Source: CAWIHA01 sp963835855 (lineage in GTDB: Bacteria > Acidobacteriota > Terriglobia > Bryobacterales > Bryobacteraceae). Taken from it: a DNA stretch of 64,000 nucleotides. The translations under genes were made by a program, and so were the position numbers. Every line of letters starts with the position of its first letter. Position 1 is the first letter of the stretch. The notes beneath the pieces were generated by a model. It was not told where the DNA came from and did not search any database. It worked only from the letters and a program-made list of their open reading frames with translations. This document shows positions 61,199 through 64,000 of this stretch, one piece after another. The DNA is taken from the NCBI GenBank assembly GCA_963835855.1, contig CAWIHA010000040.1, positions 5,536 to 69,535 on the forward strand, written 5' to 3'.

Positions 61199-61681
61199 CT
61201 ATTTCGGCCGGACGTTCATCGCCAGCGCGCCGCCGGATTTCGCGTCGAGGAAGACGACGCGGGCGGGGCTGGGAGCAACCATCCGCAGTTCGTGCGCCAG
61301 TTGCTCGATCCGTTCAGGGCTGAGCAGCCGCGCTTCGTCGAGTTCGAGCGCCGCCCTCTCGTTCAGCAGGCGCTCGTGTTCGCGCTCGAGCGCGTGGATC
61401 TGGTAGCCGGCCGCTATGGCGAGTCCGTTCGGCAGCATCAGAAGGATGATGAGAACGGCTGCGATGAGCGATACGGACACCGCGCTCACGCACCGCCGTT
61501 TGGCCGCCGGATCGCTTTCCCGCACCACCCGGCTGTTGTCGATCTTCTTCGAGAAGAAGTAAATGTCTTCGCCCGGAAGCGGGCGCAGCCGGTGAGAGCC
61601 GGACTCGCTCCAATGCGGCGCTAACTCGGGTGCCGCCCCGGCCGCCGCCGGCCGTCTGAAAATCGCTGCCAGTGTCGCCAT
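61199..61681 (-). CDS. ftsL: FtsL-like divisome protein
   Basis: The protein is 160 aa. A cytoplasmic N-terminus of about 65 residues is followed by one membrane helix ('VSVSLIAAVLIILLMLPNGLAIAAG'). A short periplasmic coiled coil follows ('IHALEREHERLLNERAALELDEARLLSPERIEQLA'). Position between rsmH and ftsI and this layout identify FtsL, which is poorly conserved in sequence. It works with FtsB/FtsQ to activate FtsWI. The N-terminus is longer than usual. Confidence 0.85.
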   Translation of the reverse strand: MATLAAIFRRPAAAGAAPELAPHWSESGSHRLRPLPGEDIYFFSKKIDNSRVVRESDPAAKRRCVSAVSVSLIAAVLIILLMLPNGLAIAAGYQIHALEREHERLLNERAALELDEARLLSPERIEQLAHELRMVAPSPARVVFLDAKSGGALAMNVRPK

Positions 61682-61691
61682 AGTCCCTCCG

Positions 61692-62552
61692 CTACTTCAT
61701 CTCCAGAGCCCGCAGCTTCGCGCTACGCGAAGACGCATTGCTGCGCACCTCTTCTTCGCCTGGCCTCAGCACATGCTTCATCAGCAAACGGGCTTGTCCC
61801 TGCTGGGCCAGCTTTCGAAACGCCTCCTTCACCTGCCGGTCTTCGAGCGACATGAAGCTGATCGCGACCACGCGGCCGCCGCTCGAAACCAGCTCAGGCA
61901 AGGCGCAGAGCAAGGCGTCGAGCTCCTCCACCTCGTGATTGACGGCGCGCCGCAGAGCCATGAATACCCGGGTAGCCGGATGCAGGCGTCCCGTTCGCCG
62001 CGCGGCCTGCTCGACAATACGCGCCAGGTGCTGCGTGTCCTGAACCGGCCGCGCGCAAACGATCGCTCTCGCTATTTGTCGCGCCCTCCTCTCTTCGCCG
62101 AGGTGATGCAGCAAGCCGGCGAGCTCCCTCTCGCCCGTGGTATTGACCAGGTCCGCCGCCGTCATGCCATGGCTTCTGTCCATGCGCATGTCGAGCGGGC
62201 CGGAAGCGGCCAAGGAAAACCCCCGTTCCGGATCCGTCAATTGGTGGCGGCTGGGGCCGAGATCGGCCAGCAAGCCATTGGCCCGTCCGATGCCGAGCGA
62301 GGCGAGCGCGGTCCGCAGTTCTGAGAATTTCGCTTGCCGGTATCGGATGTGGTCCGCCCAGACGGCCGTGTTCTGCCTGGCAATCTCGAGCGATTCGGCG
62401 TCGCGGTCGCAGGCGATCACTCGCCCCGTTGTGAGCCGTTGCGCAATCGCGGCCGTGTGTCCGCCCAAGCCCGCCGTCGCATCGACATAGAGGCCGTCCG
62501 GGCGCACCGCCAGGTGCTCCAGCGATTCGCGCAGCATGACGGGGATGTGCAT
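61692..62552 (-). CDS. rsmH: 16S rRNA (cytosine-1402-N4)-methyltransferase
   Basis: The protein is 286 aa starting 'MHIPVMLRESLEHL'. The S-adenosylmethionine site is 'VDATAGLGGHTAAIAQRL'. 'LLADLGPSRHQLTDPERGFSL', 'TGERELAGLLHHLGEERRARQIARAI' and 'FMALRRAVNHEVEELDALL' are the usual RsmH blocks. The family consensus 'DLGVSSxQLD' reads 'DLGPSRHQLT' here, a mild deviation. It is six bases after mraZ. Confidence 0.95.
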   Translation of the reverse strand: MHIPVMLRESLEHLAVRPDGLYVDATAGLGGHTAAIAQRLTTGRVIACDRDAESLEIARQNTAVWADHIRYRQAKFSELRTALASLGIGRANGLLADLGPSRHQLTDPERGFSLAASGPLDMRMDRSHGMTAADLVNTTGERELAGLLHHLGEERRARQIARAIVCARPVQDTQHLARIVEQAARRTGRLHPATRVFMALRRAVNHEVEELDALLCALPELVSSGGRVVAISFMSLEDRQVKEAFRKLAQQGQARLLMKHVLRPGEEEVRSNASSRSAKLRALEMK

Positions 62553-62558
62553 ACATCG

Positions 62559-63041
62559 CTATTTGAGCCCCCGTTTGCGTAGCGCCGCCAAGTTCTGGGC
62601 CGCGGCTTCGGTGGCGCGCTCCAGGCGCCGCGCGGACGCCGCCTCGCTATAGAGATCGATCGCGCCGTTGTAAAAGCGCAGGTTCACCGGCTGGCTCTCG
62701 ATTTCGAGTTTCCGGCGCAACACCGGAGGCACGAGCACGCGCCCTTGCGCATCGAGTCCGGAGACCGCGCCCCAGTAATGCGCCAGAAACGCGATGTCTT
62801 CGGCGGCCTGCGGGTCCTCTGTATACTCGGCGAGAATTCTTTCGTTGTTGCGCCAGACCGCGATGGGATATATTCTTCCTATGTCGCCGCCGAAGCTAGT
62901 GACGAAAAATTCCGGTTCCGGGAAGGTCCTTACGAAATCTTCGAATTCCTTGGGCAGACGCACGCGTCCCTTGTCGTCGCAGCGCGACGTATATATGCCG
63001 AGGGGCGGATGCGAGAGACCGTTGTCTTGAAAATCTTCCAC
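62559..63041 (-). CDS. mraZ: Transcriptional regulator MraZ
   Basis: The protein is 160 aa with two SpoVT/AbrB-like swapped-hairpin halves: 'YTSRCDDKGRVRLPKEF' and 'VSGLDAQGRVLVPPVLR'. It regulates its own dcw operon. The only usable start is a GTG at 63041, with AAGGTGG seven bases upstream; no ATG exists before the first conserved strand. The start codon and ribosome site lie inside the predicted MraZ boxes, so binding would be expected to repress. Confidence 0.93.
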   Translation of the reverse strand: MEDFQDNGLSHPPLGIYTSRCDDKGRVRLPKEFEDFVRTFPEPEFFVTSFGGDIGRIYPIAVWRNNERILAEYTEDPQAAEDIAFLAHYWGAVSGLDAQGRVLVPPVLRRKLEIESQPVNLRFYNGAIDLYSEAASARRLERATEAAAQNLAALRKRGLK

Positions 63042-63076
63042 TTTCTGGCCACCTTATAGCCAGTTTTACCCACTTT
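63038..63076 (-). promoter_or_regulatory. Predicted MraZ box array (operator) of the dcw cluster
   Basis: On the minus strand four similar boxes (AAAGTGG, AACTGGC, AGGTGGC, AAGTGGA) occur with TGG spaced 10, 11 and 11 bases apart, about one helical turn each. MraZ binds arrays of short G-rich direct repeats with this periodicity in other bacteria. The array runs from the predicted transcription start to the mraZ start codon. Confidence 0.7.
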
Positions 63077-63077
63077 G

Positions 63078-63106
63078 ATTTTAGTGCCCTCCCCTCACGT
63101 TTTCAA
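63078..63106 (-). promoter_or_regulatory. Predicted sigma-70-type promoter of the dcw cluster
   Basis: On the minus strand TTGAAA (63101-63106) and TAAAAT (63078-63083) are 17 bases apart, five of six matches to each consensus hexamer. The expected start point near 63071 falls in the first MraZ box and gives a leader of about 30 bases. The rest of the 363-bp gap to the patatin gene (to 63404) shows no other gene. Confidence 0.65.
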
Positions 63107-63404
63107 TAGTTTTCCGTGCTGTTTCCCTTACGAAGTCGAAGATTTTGGCGAATAAACGGCGAAAGTTGAGAGGGACGTACGCCTCCGGCCCGCACTTTCA
63201 CCGCAGATACAGAGCCGGTGACCGCTCACCGGCGTTTTCCCCGGCTTCGGTAACTCACTCGAAATGCAGACCGTTTCCAGACGGCAGCCCAGGTGTCAGG
63301 GCGGTTGTGTCCGCGGCGCGCGATATGATGAAGCCAAAGAAGCGCCGGTTCCTACACCGGCGCACCTGCCTAAACGCCGGGCCACTGGCTGTCAGGAGAA
63401 CGGT

Positions 63405-64000
63405 ACGGCAATCTTCGACATCGTATTTGAGGGTGGCGGCGCCAAGGGTTCCGCTTTCGCGGGCGCACTCGCCGCGCTCCACGAGAACGGACACACCACC
63501 CGCCGCCTGGTTGGCACTTCCGCAGGCGCTATCACCGCCGCATTGGTTGCGGCCGGCTACTCGCCGGCTGAAATGCTGGCCATCGTAAACGAAAAGCGAA
63601 ACGGCGCGCCACGCTTCGCCACCTTTATGGATCATCCGCGCGCCGACCATTTCACGGATGCCGAAAAGCAGAACAGCGACACCCTGCACGCCTTGGAAGC
63701 GGTTCACATCCCGCAGGTTGCCAATCGCGCGCTGCTCGACCTGCTGCTCGCGTCGCCCATTTATGCTCAGTTGTTCTCGTTGGTCGAATGCGGCGGAGCC
63801 TTCGCGGGAAGCGCCTTCGTCCGGTGGCTCGCGGAAAAACTCGCGGCCAAAGGGGTTGCGGCCAACGACACGCTCGCCACGTTCTGCGCGAAAAAACAGG
63901 TGGACCTCTCGGTGGTGGCCTCGGACACGACCGGCATGGAGATGCTGGTATTGAATCGCCGCACGGCGCCGGATGTCCCGGTGGTCTGGGCGGTCCGCAT
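63405..64000 (+). CDS. Patatin-like phospholipase, right-truncated, possible ACG start
   Basis: The frame encodes a patatin domain and runs off the window after 198 codons. The oxyanion-hole motif is 'FEGGGAKGSAFAGAL' and the nucleophile elbow is 'VGTSAGAITAAL' (GxSxG). The catalytic Asp would lie beyond the edge. Homologues typically begin 'MAxFDIVFEGGG'; here the aligned first codon is ACG at 63405, with AGGAG six bases upstream (63394-63398). No ATG, GTG or TTG lies nearby in frame. It therefore either uses a rare ACG start, or has a mutated or misread ATG. Predicted to hydrolyse acyl esters of lipids. Confidence 0.82.

Noticed and set aside
1..64000. CRISPR arrays, insertion sequences or prophage genes
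   Set aside because: No regularly spaced repeat array, transposase, integrase or phage structural gene was recognised on either strand.

Overview
The window is about 64 kb of GC-rich, densely packed chromosome. It most resembles an Acidobacteriota genome of the Bryobacterales/Solibacter type. This rests on an Oar-type TonB receptor with a carboxypeptidase-regulatory-like N-domain, a secretin carrying both TPR and cohesin domains, two TAT-exported sugar enzymes and a PASTA-tailed FtsI. The taxonomic call is inference; no rRNA gene is present. I see no insertion sequence, prophage or CRISPR array.

Left part (1-16.8 kb). A left-truncated VirB10-like protein is followed by a pair for glycan handling or export: a TPR/beta-barrel protein and a TIM-barrel glycosidase-like protein. 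Then come glutaryl-CoA dehydrogenase, a PilZ protein, RarA, a SpoU rRNA methyltransferase, a DUF218 protein, a GH20-like enzyme, two TAT-exported sugar-metabolism proteins, and a TonB receptor behind a small His/Cys-rich exported protein.

17-26 kb. Two identical tRNA-Gln(UUG) genes in opposite orientation bracket a pseudopilin/secretin operon (minus strand) and smpB-pepA-glgC (plus strand). Just outside the right tRNA is a small accessory patch: hicBA, a 5'-truncated SIR2-like remnant ending in a 124-bp dispersed repeat, and an MNT/HEPN toxin-antitoxin pair. The second copy of the repeat lies in inverted orientation beyond the left tRNA.

26-46 kb. A sodium:solute symporter is preceded by an overlooked 42-aa membrane protein. 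A three-gene operon encodes exported proteins of unknown function, including a recent tandem duplication. Next are a zinc-ribbon protein, MurJ, and a trehalose operon with two synthesis routes: a pseudo-receiver, a membrane-anchored sensor-OtsA fusion, OtsB, a 40-aa coupled ORF, DUF5752 and TreT. These are followed by hypoxanthine phosphoribosyltransferase, a kinase-nuclease fusion, an MtaB-like methylthiotransferase, a frameshifted fliM and a DHA2 drug exporter.

46-63 kb. The division and cell wall (dcw) cluster is on the minus strand in the order mraZ-rsmH-ftsL-ftsI-murE-murF-mraY-murD-ftsW-murG-murC-ftsQ-ftsA-ftsZ, without murB or ddl. A recognisable promoter and an array of four helically phased TGG boxes precede mraZ. 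ftsW is broken by a one-base frameshift. A small duplication at the ftsW-murG junction has created a 28-codon ORF. The window ends in a patatin-like phospholipase whose expected start codon reads ACG.
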